64,000 bases of DNA, taken from Stutzerimonas stutzeri (GTDB lineage Bacteria; Pseudomonadota; Gammaproteobacteria; Pseudomonadales; Pseudomonadaceae). Position numbers and translations under genes: made by a program. The notes under the pieces were generated by a model. The model saw only the letters and a list, made by a program, of their open reading frames with translations, made no database searches and was not told the origin of the DNA. Position 1 is the stretch's first letter, and each line of letters begins with the position of its first letter. The stretch covers positions 1 to 64,000 of the forward strand of contig NZ_JAMOIC010000008.1 of the NCBI RefSeq assembly GCF_024448895.1, written 5' to 3'. Of the stretch, positions 42,292 to 50,663 are shown in pieces.

Positions 42292-43233
42292 TCAGCGCTT
42301 ACTGGCCAAGTATTCCGCGTCGAGTACCTCTTCAGGCGTTTTCACGCTCGGGCCGAGGATAGGGCCAACCATTTCGTGCCCCCATACGCTCAGCACTTCT
42401 GGATTGAGTTCGAACGGATCGCCCTGCCATGGCTCGATCTCGGCAATGGTTTCGATGGCGAAGCCCGAAGGCGTGAAATGGTAGAAGGACACGTGCGGGT
42501 CCTGGGCATGCTGGCCGAGCGTCATCATCATCGGCAGCTCGCGCTTACGCACGATGTCATACGTCTCGCCAACGTCGCGGATGCTGTCGACGACAATACC
42601 GACATGCTGCACACCCATACGGCCCGGACCGAACCCGTATGCGATGTCATGACTGGTGTGATGGTTCAGCTTGGAACGGAAGAACCCGGTGCGGCCCTTG
42701 CCGGCTCCCGCGCCATACCAGCTGAAGCCCATCACGTTGATCAGGAAATTCTCGAGTTCGGGGCCGTACTCCGGCGTGATCACTACCACATGGCCGGCAC
42801 CGCGCTCGTTGGCAACGAAGCCGCCATGGCAGCGACCCGGCATGAAGGAGCGTGGCGTCCACTTTTGCGCGTAGAAAAGCTCATGCTGATAGCCGACCGG
42901 ATCGCGAAAACGGATCAGTTCTCGCACGCCGCGCTTCTCGCACAGCTCCGCATCACCGCGGGTAAATTCGACGCCGGCAGCGGTGAATTTCTTCAACGCA
43001 TCCTCGAAGGCCATCCGTCCGATCGCCTCCCAGCCTATATAGGCGAGACGGTCGACCTTACCCGGGTGGAAGGCAAAACGATGGCGACGATCATCGATCT
43101 TGAAATAAATCGAATCGGGGTCGCTCTCGGGACTGCGGCCGATCCCGAAGCCCATAACGTTTGGGCCATAGTCACGCCACTCATCGAGTTTGGTGGTTTC
43201 GAAGCCCATGTAACCGATGCCGATGATATCCAC
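42292..43233 (-). CDS. ditC: Extradiol (meta-cleavage) dioxygenase of the VOC superfamily, DitC-like
   Basis: A 313-aa type I extradiol dioxygenase of the two-domain BphC type. Fe(II) ligands are H148 (GAGHVVV), H210 (GVQHIGI) and E261 (FAIETI). The active-site loop GQHAQDPHVSFYHFTPSG agrees. It cleaves the catecholic C ring of the diterpenoid. The start is GTG, not ATG, preceded by AACAACAAGAGGTG; the paralogue at 60117 has the same AACAACAAGAGG leader with ATG. The ferredoxin gene lies about 0.9 kb upstream, as in BKME-9. Confidence 0.92.
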   Translation of the reverse strand: MDIIGIGYMGFETTKLDEWRDYGPNVMGFGIGRSPESDPDSIYFKIDDRRHRFAFHPGKVDRLAYIGWEAIGRMAFEDALKKFTAAGVEFTRGDAELCEKRGVRELIRFRDPVGYQHELFYAQKWTPRSFMPGRCHGGFVANERGAGHVVVITPEYGPELENFLINVMGFSWYGAGAGKGRTGFFRSKLNHHTSHDIAYGFGPGRMGVQHVGIVVDSIRDVGETYDIVRKRELPMMMTLGQHAQDPHVSFYHFTPSGFAIETIAEIEPWQGDPFELNPEVLSVWGHEMVGPILGPSVKTPEEVLDAEYLASKR

Positions 43234-43295
43234 GAGAATTCACCTCTTGTTGTTCTAGGTTTCCGCGGACGCCATCGGCGCCCGCACGAGCACTG

Positions 43296-44057
43296 CTAGA
43301 TTGCGAGCAGCCCGCCGTCTATGACGAAATCCGATCCGGTAATGAACGAAGCCTCGCTGGAAGCCACAAACAGTGCCATGGCTACCACCTCTTCAGGTTC
43401 ACCGGGACGGTCCATCAGCACACCGTCAAGCAACGCTGCACGCGCTTCAGGATTCTCCAGAAACGCACGGGTACCAGGCGTCGCGACGAACCCTGGGCTC
43501 AGACTGACCGCCCGTATGCCCACCGGCGCACCTTCTACCGCGAGCTGGCGGGTAAAGGACACCACCGCACCCTTGGCAGCCGAATGCGCCGAGATGCCAG
43601 CGACCTTGGAGCCGCCCCAGGCTGCAGTGGACGAAATATTGATAATCACACCACGCTGCTCGGCGAGATGATGCCAAGCGTATTTGGTGGTGTAGAACAG
43701 CAGATCCAACTCATTACGGATGGTGTAGTGCCAGTCCTCGATCGACATCTCGCTAACCGCGCCAAAACGCGCGGCCGAAGCGTTGTTATAAAGGATGTCG
43801 ATGCGACCATGCTCAGCCACGGCGGCGTCGATCCAGGCCTTGGCCTGTTCGTGATCGCCAAGATCCAGCGGCGCCATTCCATATAAACGAAAACCCTGCT
43901 CCTGCATCAGCGCAGCGGTTTCCTCGTGAGCCGGCCCGTTGAAGTCACAACCGACCACAATGGCGCCTTCCTGAGCGAAACGCAGCGCCGCAGCCCTGCC
44001 CTGCCCGCCGCCAGTACCGGTGATCAACGCAACCTTGTTTTGTAAGCGACCTGCCAT
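43296..44057 (-). CDS. ditB: Dihydrodiol-dehydrogenase-like SDR, DitB-like
   Basis: A 253-aa SDR. Cofactor motif LITGTGGGQGRAAA (11-24), NNAS motif (ILYNNASAARFG) and INISSTAAWGG. At the position of the catalytic Tyr of YxxxK the sequence reads HSAAK (His158, Lys162); the codon is CAT and unambiguous. The C-terminal block ASSEASFITGSDFVIDGG is normal. Placed between the ferredoxin and extradiol dioxygenase genes, it should rearomatise the diol formed by DitA, but the Tyr-to-His change is a real departure for this fold. GGGAGGA precedes the ATG. Confidence 0.85.
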   Translation of the reverse strand: MAGRLQNKVALITGTGGGQGRAAALRFAQEGAIVVGCDFNGPAHEETAALMQEQGFRLYGMAPLDLGDHEQAKAWIDAAVAEHGRIDILYNNASAARFGAVSEMSIEDWHYTIRNELDLLFYTTKYAWHHLAEQRGVIINISSTAAWGGSKVAGISAHSAAKGAVVSFTRQLAVEGAPVGIRAVSLSPGFVATPGTRAFLENPEARAALLDGVLMDRPGEPEEVVAMALFVASSEASFITGSDFVIDGGLLAI

Positions 44058-44122
44058 TGTGTCCTCCCGATACTTCCGATCTGCCCTGAACGTTCCTGCT
44101 AGCGCTCAGGCCAATTCGTCGT

Positions 44123-44341
44123 TCATTTGATTTCTTCGAGCCAAATCGCTTCGGCAGGGCAGGCCGCCGCACCTTCGCGGGCTTCCTCTTCGAGCTCTGC
44201 CGGAACGAGGTCGCTGTCGAGATACACAAGGCCATCGGCATCAAGCTTGTAGATACTCGGGCAGACGGCCGCGCACAAACCATATCCACAGCAACGGCTA
44301 CGGTCGGCGATTACTTTGAATTGCGCTTTTTCTGAACTCAT
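44123..44341 (-). CDS. ditA3: [3Fe-4S]-type ferredoxin of the diterpenoid dioxygenase, DitA3-like
   Basis: A 72-aa single-cluster ferredoxin. Cluster ligands are Cys17, Cys23 and Cys61; the position of the second Cys of a [4Fe-4S] motif is Tyr20 (RCCGYGLCAAVCP), which favours a [3Fe-4S] cluster. Cys18 and Cys27 are extra. DitA3 of BKME-9 is unusual among ring-hydroxylating dioxygenases in using this ferredoxin class. It passes electrons to DitA1A2, encoded 8.8 kb downstream. AAGGAG lies 8 bases before the ATG, and a 23-bp shared motif 39 bases before it. Confidence 0.93.
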   Translation of the reverse strand: MSSEKAQFKVIADRSRCCGYGLCAAVCPSIYKLDADGLVYLDSDLVPAELEEEAREGAAACPAEAIWLEEIK

Positions 44342-44380
44342 TTCTTGTCTCCTTATCAGGCCCAGCTATCCGAGATAATG

Positions 44381-44403
44381 AACACTTATTGTATTTTTGT
44401 ACA
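44381..44403 (-). promoter_or_regulatory. Shared 23-bp dit motif, copy 4 (ditA3 promoter)
   Basis: AACACTTAT, 8 bases, TGTACA, 39 bases upstream of ditA3. On the minus strand TGTACA is followed after 17 bases by CATTAT. The remaining gap to the MFS start (44404-44679) contains no gene and presumably the MFS promoter. Confidence 0.6.
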
Positions 44404-44679
44404 TTATTTTTTAGCCTCAACGCCACGCGCACTTGAGCTTCGCCCCGACCTCGGTAAAGAGGCATCTACAGATACCAGAGCGCGGGTTTTTCCTGTCAAG
44501 CGCTCACTGGTCGCATCGCGTCCGCTGCGCGGTGGCTGGTATATGTTCGGCTCGTGACAGCTAGACAAGATCGCCAGAAACGACTTATTCTCGTATCAGT
44601 ATTTAATTTCACTGTCAGAATTTAACATCATTGCGATGCGTTTCGCTTGGCTAAACAAAACCTATAAGGAAGCCAAACC

Positions 44680-45948
44680 ATGACCACTTCGAAGAGCGAA
44701 GCGGCGATCGATACCCTCGAATTCCGCCAGAGCTGGAAGATCCTGATTCTCGCAGTGGCGGGCGTTGCTATCAGTATCAACGCGGCACTTCTCTATGGCT
44801 TCGGCACCCTTGTCGTACCGCTGGGCGACGCCTTTGGCTGGAGCAAGAGTGAGCTTCAGGCAAGCATCACATTCCTGTTCGGTGGCGCGGTCATTTCGCT
44901 GCAGCTGGTCGGCTGGTTCAACCTTCGCTACGGCATGAAGCGGGTGACCGTCGTTTCCCTTCTACTGCTCTCCCTTGGTTACCTGGCAACTACGTTGCTG
45001 AACGGGTCGATCTGGTCGCTGTATTTCGCTTTCGCCGTGTTACCCATTCTTGGCATGGGCGCGCTGGCAGTCACCTGGACTCAGCTGCTCAGTCTCTGGT
45101 ACGACCGCAACCGTGGTCTTGCCTTGGCGATCGGGTTGTCGGGCACAGGCATCACGGCCGCAACTATTCCTCCCTTGATGGCGTGGGGAATTGGCCAATG
45201 GGACTGGCGCGCCGCGTTCGTAATTCTGGCTCTGCTCAATCTGCTGGTATTGCTTCCGCTCATCCTGCTGTGGTTCAAGGTTCCAGGCGTTGCCGGGACC
45301 CAGTCAGACAATAAGGAGAGCGATCTCCAGAAGCTACCCGGCATGTCCTTCCGTGAAGGCATGACGTCACGCAAGTTCTGGACCTGCAATCTAGCGCTCG
45401 GGCTGGTGATTTCCTCGATTGTGGGCATGGTCACCAGCACGGTACCGATGCTGCAGTCCAGAGGCTTGTCGGCAAGCGATGCGAATCTGATCTTCAGCGG
45501 CTTTGGCTTTTCGCTTATTTTCGGTCGCATGCTGATCGGCTACCTCCTCGACCGTGTGTGGCCGCCCGGAATATCAGCCATTAGCCTAGTGCTTCCTGCC
45601 ATCGGATGTGCGATCTATCTCAGCGGGACGGGTGAATTCTCTTCGCTGCTGCTGGCGGCAGTTCTGGTAGGTTTTGGCGCCGGGGCGGAGTTCGATATAG
45701 CCGCATTCCTGATCGCACGTTATTTCGGGCTACGCGAGTACGGTCGGCTGTTCGGTGTGCATCAAGGCTTGAACACCGTGGCCTCTGCTCTCGCCCCGCT
45801 GCTGTTTGCCTACATGCTGAGCAGCACCGGAAACTACAACGCCATGCTGCTCTATTCAGCCGCCTGTTGCGTCGTTGGCCCGTTGTTGTTGCTTACATTG
45901 GGACGGACGCCGCGCTTTGCCACGTCTCCCATGCTGGCCCATCCCTGA
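44680..45948 (+). CDS. MFS transporter (monocarboxylate/OFA-like), first paralogue
   Basis: A 422-aa twelve-helix transporter. First helix WKILILAVAGVAISINAALL; the loop LLSLWYDRNRGLALAIGLSG and the C-terminal segment GAGAEFDIAAFLIARYFGLR are typical of MFS organic-acid carriers. It probably imports a diterpenoid or aromatic acid. AAGGAAG precedes the ATG. It heads a plus-strand run with [2Fe-2S] ferredoxin and ferredoxin reductase. A paralogue sharing the AGAEFD and ARYFGL segments is cut by the right edge of the window. Confidence 0.88.
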   Translation: MTTSKSEAAIDTLEFRQSWKILILAVAGVAISINAALLYGFGTLVVPLGDAFGWSKSELQASITFLFGGAVISLQLVGWFNLRYGMKRVTVVSLLLLSLGYLATTLLNGSIWSLYFAFAVLPILGMGALAVTWTQLLSLWYDRNRGLALAIGLSGTGITAATIPPLMAWGIGQWDWRAAFVILALLNLLVLLPLILLWFKVPGVAGTQSDNKESDLQKLPGMSFREGMTSRKFWTCNLALGLVISSIVGMVTSTVPMLQSRGLSASDANLIFSGFGFSLIFGRMLIGYLLDRVWPPGISAISLVLPAIGCAIYLSGTGEFSSLLLAAVLVGFGAGAEFDIAAFLIARYFGLREYGRLFGVHQGLNTVASALAPLLFAYMLSSTGNYNAMLLYSAACCVVGPLLLLTLGRTPRFATSPMLAHP

Positions 45949-45971
45949 CCCTAAATAAAACGGAGCAGACC

Positions 45972-46292
45972 ATGCCTACCTTGACCTTTATTGAACACAA
46001 CGGCACGCAGCATCAGGTTAGCGGCGACATCGGCCAGTCGGTGATGCAGGCCGCTACCTTTGCCTCGGTTCCCGGAATCCCGGCGGACTGCGGGGGGGCT
46101 TGCGCCTGTGCGACCTGCCACGCCTATGTCGAAGAATCCTGGATGGAAAGACTTCCCGCCGCCGAAGGCATGGAGTCGGACATGCTGGACTATGCATTTG
46201 AGCGCCGCGATAACAGCCGATTGACCTGCCAGCTGGTGATCAGCGAAGCCATGGACGGGTTGGTCATACACCTGCCCGAGTCCCAATTCTAA
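45972..46292 (+). CDS. [2Fe-2S] ferredoxin (adrenodoxin/putidaredoxin type)
   Basis: A 106-aa plant/vertebrate-type ferredoxin. Cluster ligands are Cys40, Cys46, Cys49 (ADCGGACACATC) and Cys86 (RLTCQL). The family segment AEGMESDMLDYAFERRDNSR follows the cluster loop. The C-terminal Trp of putidaredoxin is absent (ends ESQF). Such ferredoxins feed bacterial P450s, so this is the natural electron donor for the DitQ-like P450 at 22.6 kb. Its ATG was taken 23 bases after the MFS stop with GGAG nearby; the longer frame runs inside the MFS gene. The reductase gene follows 33 bases later. Confidence 0.9.
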   Translation: MPTLTFIEHNGTQHQVSGDIGQSVMQAATFASVPGIPADCGGACACATCHAYVEESWMERLPAAEGMESDMLDYAFERRDNSRLTCQLVISEAMDGLVIHLPESQF

Positions 46293-46325
46293 GCGCCGAA
46301 CGCTGGCGTAATTCTAGGAGGTCCT

Positions 46326-47561
46326 ATGTCACTCGCCTCAGTGGTGATCGTCGGTGCCGGCCACGCCGGATTTCAGGTAGCTGCTTCGCTACGTCAGGAA
46401 GGCTATGACGGAAAGATTACCCTGATCGGTGATGAGCCTGGCCTCCCGTACCAGCGACCGCCACTGTCGAAGGCCTACCTGCTCGGCAAGATCAGCGAGA
46501 CCAGCCTGCTCTTCCGTCCCGCCGAATTCTTCGAGACCCAGCGTGTCGAGCTGCTGCATGACCAGGCCACGGCGATAGATCGCCTGAATCGCAGGGTCTT
46601 GCTAGCTTCCGGCGCCGTCGCCACGTACGACCACCTGGTGCTCGCTACTGGCGCGCACAATCGTCCACTGCCGGTTCCCGGCGCTGAGCTTCAGGGTATT
46701 TTCGGGATCAAGACCAAGGCTGATGCCGATGTGCTGGCGCCGTTGGTAAAGGAAGCGCGAAATGTCGTAGTGGTGGGCGCTGGCTTTATCGGCCTCGAAT
46801 TCGCAGCAGTCGCAGCAGCCCTTGGCGCTACCGTGCATGTGCTGGAACTGGGCGATCGCCCCATGGCTCGCGCGCTGTCGCGAGAGATGTCGGAGGTATT
46901 CCGGGATGCGCATGAGAATTGGGGTGTCCATTTTGATTTTCGTCAGGGCTTGGCACGCATCGTCGGGGACAACGGACGGGTATGCGCCGTGGAGACCTCC
47001 GATGGCCGTACGCTGCCGGCCGACCTCGTGGTCTTTGGCATCGGCGTGATCCCCAACGTGCAACTGGCGACCGAAGCAGGCCTGCAGATCGAGAACGGCA
47101 TCAAGGTCGACGCCAGCCTGCTCACCGTTGACCCGCAGATTTCCGCCCTTGGCGATGCCGCTTGCTTCCCCTGCCTGTACAACGATGAGCAGCCAACCCG
47201 GCTCGAATCGGTGCAGAACGCCGTCGATCAGGGCCGCTGCATTGCGGCGCGACTGATGGGCAAGCCCGCGCCCTATTCAGCCTTGCCGTGGTTCTGGACA
47301 GATCAGGGCAACCTAAAGTTGCAGATCGCCGGGCTCTCTACCGGTTACGACAGCGCTGTGGTTGTAGGCTCGGTCGAAGCGCGTGAACTATCGGTGCTGT
47401 GTTTCCGCAATCAACATCTGGTCGCGGTGGAATCTTGTAATCGCATGGGCGATCACATGGCGGCACGCAAGATTCTCGCCCGCCCGCCCAGGCTAACCCC
47501 ACAGACAGCCGCTGCCGAGGGCTTCGATCTGAAAGCCTGGGAAGCGGCCAATCGCGACTGA
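46326..47561 (+). CDS. NAD(P)H:ferredoxin reductase (FAD, class of putidaredoxin reductase)
   Basis: A 411-aa flavoprotein. FAD-binding VVIVGAGHAGFQVAASLRQ (5-23), LPYQRPPLSKAYLLG, NAD-binding VVVVGAGFIGLEFAAVAAAL, FAD ribityl motif ALGDAACFP, and a C-terminal reductase domain. It delivers electrons from NADH to a ferredoxin. The adjacent [2Fe-2S] ferredoxin is the likely partner. It is also the only ferredoxin reductase in the window and hence a candidate reductase for the DitA3 ferredoxin, a component that was not located in the original dit work. AGGAGG lies 5 bases before the ATG. Confidence 0.92.
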   Translation: MSLASVVIVGAGHAGFQVAASLRQEGYDGKITLIGDEPGLPYQRPPLSKAYLLGKISETSLLFRPAEFFETQRVELLHDQATAIDRLNRRVLLASGAVATYDHLVLATGAHNRPLPVPGAELQGIFGIKTKADADVLAPLVKEARNVVVVGAGFIGLEFAAVAAALGATVHVLELGDRPMARALSREMSEVFRDAHENWGVHFDFRQGLARIVGDNGRVCAVETSDGRTLPADLVVFGIGVIPNVQLATEAGLQIENGIKVDASLLTVDPQISALGDAACFPCLYNDEQPTRLESVQNAVDQGRCIAARLMGKPAPYSALPWFWTDQGNLKLQIAGLSTGYDSAVVVGSVEARELSVLCFRNQHLVAVESCNRMGDHMAARKILARPPRLTPQTAAAEGFDLKAWEAANRD

Positions 47562-47606
47562 ATCCGGATGGCGCGCAGACACTGACCATTACTCAAGGAA
47601 CATGAA

Positions 47607-48443
47607 ATGAGCAGAACCTGGTTCATTACTGGGGCTTCTCGCGGCCTCGGTGCGGCGATTGCTCAGGCAGCGCTCGCTGCTGGTGACAATGTAGTGGTCA
47701 GCGCCCGCCGGCTCGAACAGCTGGATCACTTCGTCGCGCAAGCGCTCGAACGAGTGCTTGCGGTGGAGCTTGACGTTACGCGAGAAGACCAAGCGATAGC
47801 GGCGGTTGATGCTGCCGTTACGCGTTTCGGACGAATTGATGTGCTGGTCAACAATGCCGGTTATGGGCAACTTGCACCCTTCGAAGAAAATACGCCCAGC
47901 GATGCCGAGCGGCAGTTCGCCACCAACGTCTTTGGCGTGTTTAACCTATGCCGAGCCGCTTTGCCGATCATGCGTAAGCAGCGCAGCGGCCATATCTTCA
48001 ATGTGTCGTCAGTTGCGGGTTTGGTCGCCATGGGCGGCGCGGCGTTGTACTGCGCCTCCAAATTTGCCGTGGAAGGATTTTCCGAGTCGCTGGCTCAGGA
48101 AGTCAGCCAATTCGGCATCAAGGTTACGCTGGTCGAGCCTGGCGTATTTCGTACGGATTTTCTCGACCCAAGCTCCGCCGCTTTCGGCACCAATGGGCTT
48201 GAGGACTACGCAACCTTTACCGCAAAGATCAAGGCAGGCTCAGCCGCCAACAACCATCGCCAGACAGGCGATCCCGCCAAACTGGGTGAAGCGCTTGTGC
48301 AACTAGCCAGTATGGAAAAGCCGCCGCTCCGTTACGTCGCGGGGTCCGACGCTTATGCAGCGTTCACCAGCAAGCTTGACAAGTTGAAAGAAGAAATCGA
48401 GCAATGGCGTGACTTGTCCGCTTCATCTGACGGCGCTTCCTAG
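47607..48443 (+). CDS. Short-chain dehydrogenase/reductase
   Basis: A 278-aa classical SDR of the group with a longer C-terminus. TGASRGLGAAI (8-18), VLVNNAGYGQL, NVSSVAGLVA and catalytic YCASKFAVEGFSE are intact. It follows the ferredoxin reductase by 45 bases with AAGGA before its ATG. It is probably in the same transcript and acts on a hydroxy- or keto-intermediate. The substrate cannot be deduced. Confidence 0.88.
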   Translation: MSRTWFITGASRGLGAAIAQAALAAGDNVVVSARRLEQLDHFVAQALERVLAVELDVTREDQAIAAVDAAVTRFGRIDVLVNNAGYGQLAPFEENTPSDAERQFATNVFGVFNLCRAALPIMRKQRSGHIFNVSSVAGLVAMGGAALYCASKFAVEGFSESLAQEVSQFGIKVTLVEPGVFRTDFLDPSSAAFGTNGLEDYATFTAKIKAGSAANNHRQTGDPAKLGEALVQLASMEKPPLRYVAGSDAYAAFTSKLDKLKEEIEQWRDLSASSDGAS

Positions 48444-48546
48444 CCGAAACGAAGCCCGCATGCTCGAGCGGACGCACAGGTTCGCTCGGTCCCCTTCCTT
48501 CCTCTCGAGGTAAAGGCCAGCGTCGTCCATCTCAGGAGCAAGCCGC

Positions 48547-49740
48547 TTGGATACCGGAACTACAACCCCCACGCGGCTCAACCTGTCGATCATCTTCATT
48601 GTCTGCTTCAACTTCATGTCCTACGTAGCCAATGGACTGCCCCTGGCCGTGCTGCCCGGCTTCGTTCTCAACGACCTGGGATTCGGCACTGTCTGGGCAG
48701 GCATCGTCATCGGCACGCAGTACGTGTCAACCCTGCTGTCACGACCACTGGCCGGAGTGCTTGCCGATCGCTTCGGCGCGAAATGGGCTGTCATCGTCGG
48801 GCTGACCGGCCTAGCGCTTTGCGGCGTACTGACCACGGTGGCGATTGTTATGCACGCCTCGCCCTCGCTCAGTGTCTCGATCCTGATTAGCGCTCGCATC
48901 ATTCAGGGCATCGCTTCTGCCATGATTTCCACACCCTGCTGTACCTGGGCCATCGGTTTGCATGGCAAGGCGCATACCGCACGGGTGATGTCCTGGAACG
49001 GCATCGCCGCCTATGGCGGTATCGCCGTCGGTGCGCCTTTGGGAGTATTGATCAGCGATCAATTCAATCTGGCCAGCATCGGACTGTGCATTGTCTTGCT
49101 CGGCCTGCTTGCGCTGCTCCTGGCGGCAGTTAGACGTCCAACGCCGCTGTTGCGTGGCGAACGGCTGCCCTTTTTCGACGTATTCTGGTCGGTGACGCCC
49201 AACGGCTTGGCTTTGGCATGCAGTTCGGCCGGCTTTGGCAGCCTGACCGCCTTCATCGCCCTGTATTTCGACAGCCTCGGCTGGGCCAATGCCGCCTGGT
49301 GCCTGACTGGCTTCGGTGCCGCTTTCATCGTCGCCCGGCTCATCACGCCCAACGTGGTGGTACGTTTCGGTGGCTACCCAGTCGTGACGGTTTGTCTGCT
49401 GGTACAGGGCCTCGGACTACTGCTCGTCTGGTTGGCTTCGTCGCCTGAGCTAGCTATTTTTGGAGCCTCGCTGACTGGCATGGGCGTGTCCTGGGTTTAT
49501 CCCGGACTGGCCGTAGAAACCCTGGCGCGTACGCCAGACGCCAATCGCAACTCCGCGTTGAGCGCGCTTTCGTTGTTCTTCGACCTGGCTGTCGGGTTGG
49601 CAGGTCCCTTGATGGGTCTGGCAGCAGCCAGCCTGGGCCTTGGTCAAGTGTTTCTCGGCTCGGCATTGCTAGCAGGCATCGGTTTTATACTGGTGCTGGC
49701 CCTGCGCAGGCGGCACGCCCAGCCACTTCTGACATCCTGA
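48547..49740 (+). CDS. MFS transporter (YfcJ/YhhS-like), TTG start
   Basis: A 397-aa twelve-helix transporter. IIFIVCFNFMSYVANGLPLA, then YVSTLLSRPLAGVLADRFGAKW (motif A region) and GMGVSWVYPGLAVETLART resemble the small YfcJ/YhhS group. The start codon is TTG, supported by AGGAG 8 bases upstream and by the absence of an earlier in-frame ATG. It could export a toxic intermediate or import a substrate. It ends in a stem-loop and is convergent with the next SDR gene. Confidence 0.85.
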   Translation: MDTGTTTPTRLNLSIIFIVCFNFMSYVANGLPLAVLPGFVLNDLGFGTVWAGIVIGTQYVSTLLSRPLAGVLADRFGAKWAVIVGLTGLALCGVLTTVAIVMHASPSLSVSILISARIIQGIASAMISTPCCTWAIGLHGKAHTARVMSWNGIAAYGGIAVGAPLGVLISDQFNLASIGLCIVLLGLLALLLAAVRRPTPLLRGERLPFFDVFWSVTPNGLALACSSAGFGSLTAFIALYFDSLGWANAAWCLTGFGAAFIVARLITPNVVVRFGGYPVVTVCLLVQGLGLLLVWLASSPELAIFGASLTGMGVSWVYPGLAVETLARTPDANRNSALSALSLFFDLAVGLAGPLMGLAAASLGLGQVFLGSALLAGIGFILVLALRRRHAQPLLTS

Positions 49741-49746
49741 GCCGGT

Positions 49747-49767
49747 GCGGGGCAGCCTATGCCCCGC
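49747..49767. terminator. Bidirectional stem-loop between MFS and SDR genes
   Basis: GCGGGGCA-GCCTA-TGCCCCGC, 6 bases after the MFS stop and 10 bases from the convergent SDR stop; no long T-run. Confidence 0.55.
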
Positions 49768-49777
49768 GCACAATGTC

Positions 49778-50539
49778 TCACTGGATCAGGAAGCCCCCAT
49801 CCACCGCCAATGTATGTCCATTGACATACCCGGCGGTGGGCGAACAGAGCCAGACAATCGCACTGGCCGCTTCATCCAACTGCCCCCAGCGCTTCATCGG
49901 ATTGGTCCCAGCCACAAGCTCGTGCTTGCTTTCCCCAGGAAATAGCCGATCCGACATTTCTGTTGAAAACAAACCGGGAGCCACCGCATTTATGCGAAGC
50001 CCCCTTGCCCCGTACTCGATCGCAGCACTGCGCGTGATGCCCAATACGCCGTGCTTGCTGGCATGGTAAGCGACGCCCAGCGAGCCGCCATTGACGCCCC
50101 CCACCGACGAGACATTGACGATAGCAGCTCCATCCTGCTCGAGTAGATGTGGAATCGCATGCTTCATGCACAACCATGTGCCTTTCAAATTGACTCCGAT
50201 GACCGCATCCCACTCATCCTCGGAATAATCAGCGGCAGGGACAAAGGGGGTTCCCTCGATACCAGCACTGTTGACCAGCAAATCGAGTCGTCCCCACAGC
50301 GCCACCGTGCGCGTAACCAGGGCCTGCACATCCGCGGTTCGACTGACGTCAGCCTGAATAAATTCCGCCTCGCCGCCCGCCTCGCGAATTGTCGAGACAG
50401 CTTTCTCGCCCGCTGCCACGCGGCGCCCGGAGACCACCACCCTGGCGCCTTCCTGGGCTAGAGCGAGTGCGCCTGCCAGACCGATCCCGGTCGTTCCACC
50501 GGTTACCAACGCCACTTTCCCATTGAGTTTGAGATCCAT
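49778..50539 (-). CDS. Short-chain dehydrogenase/reductase
   Basis: A 253-aa SDR. Cofactor loop VTGGTTGIGLAGALALA, VNSAGIEGTPF, NVSSVGGVNGG and catalytic YHASKHGVLGI; ends with the usual VNGHTLAVDGGFLIQ. It belongs to the glucose/cyclopentanol-dehydrogenase-like group used on cyclic alcohols. It stands alone behind the NTF2-like gene, which ends in a stem-loop 110 bases upstream. Probably oxidises a cyclic hydroxyl group of a terpenoid. Confidence 0.88.
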   Translation of the reverse strand: MDLKLNGKVALVTGGTTGIGLAGALALAQEGARVVVSGRRVAAGEKAVSTIREAGGEAEFIQADVSRTADVQALVTRTVALWGRLDLLVNSAGIEGTPFVPAADYSEDEWDAVIGVNLKGTWLCMKHAIPHLLEQDGAAIVNVSSVGGVNGGSLGVAYHASKHGVLGITRSAAIEYGARGLRINAVAPGLFSTEMSDRLFPGESKHELVAGTNPMKRWGQLDEAASAIVWLCSPTAGYVNGHTLAVDGGFLIQ

Positions 50540-50647
50540 GTGTATTCCTTCTTGTTAGACACTGCCTTCAATGTAGCTCCGCAGAATCGATACACAAGCC
50601 GGAAAATCGTCTAACTATCGGGACGACAAGTTTCTCCAAAAGGTGGG

Positions 50648-50663
50648 CCCTGCGAATGCAGGG
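50648..50663 (-). terminator. Short stem-loop after the NTF2-like gene
   Basis: CCCTGC-N4-GCAGGG immediately after the stop codon on the minus strand, with CTTTT further on. Confidence 0.45.
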
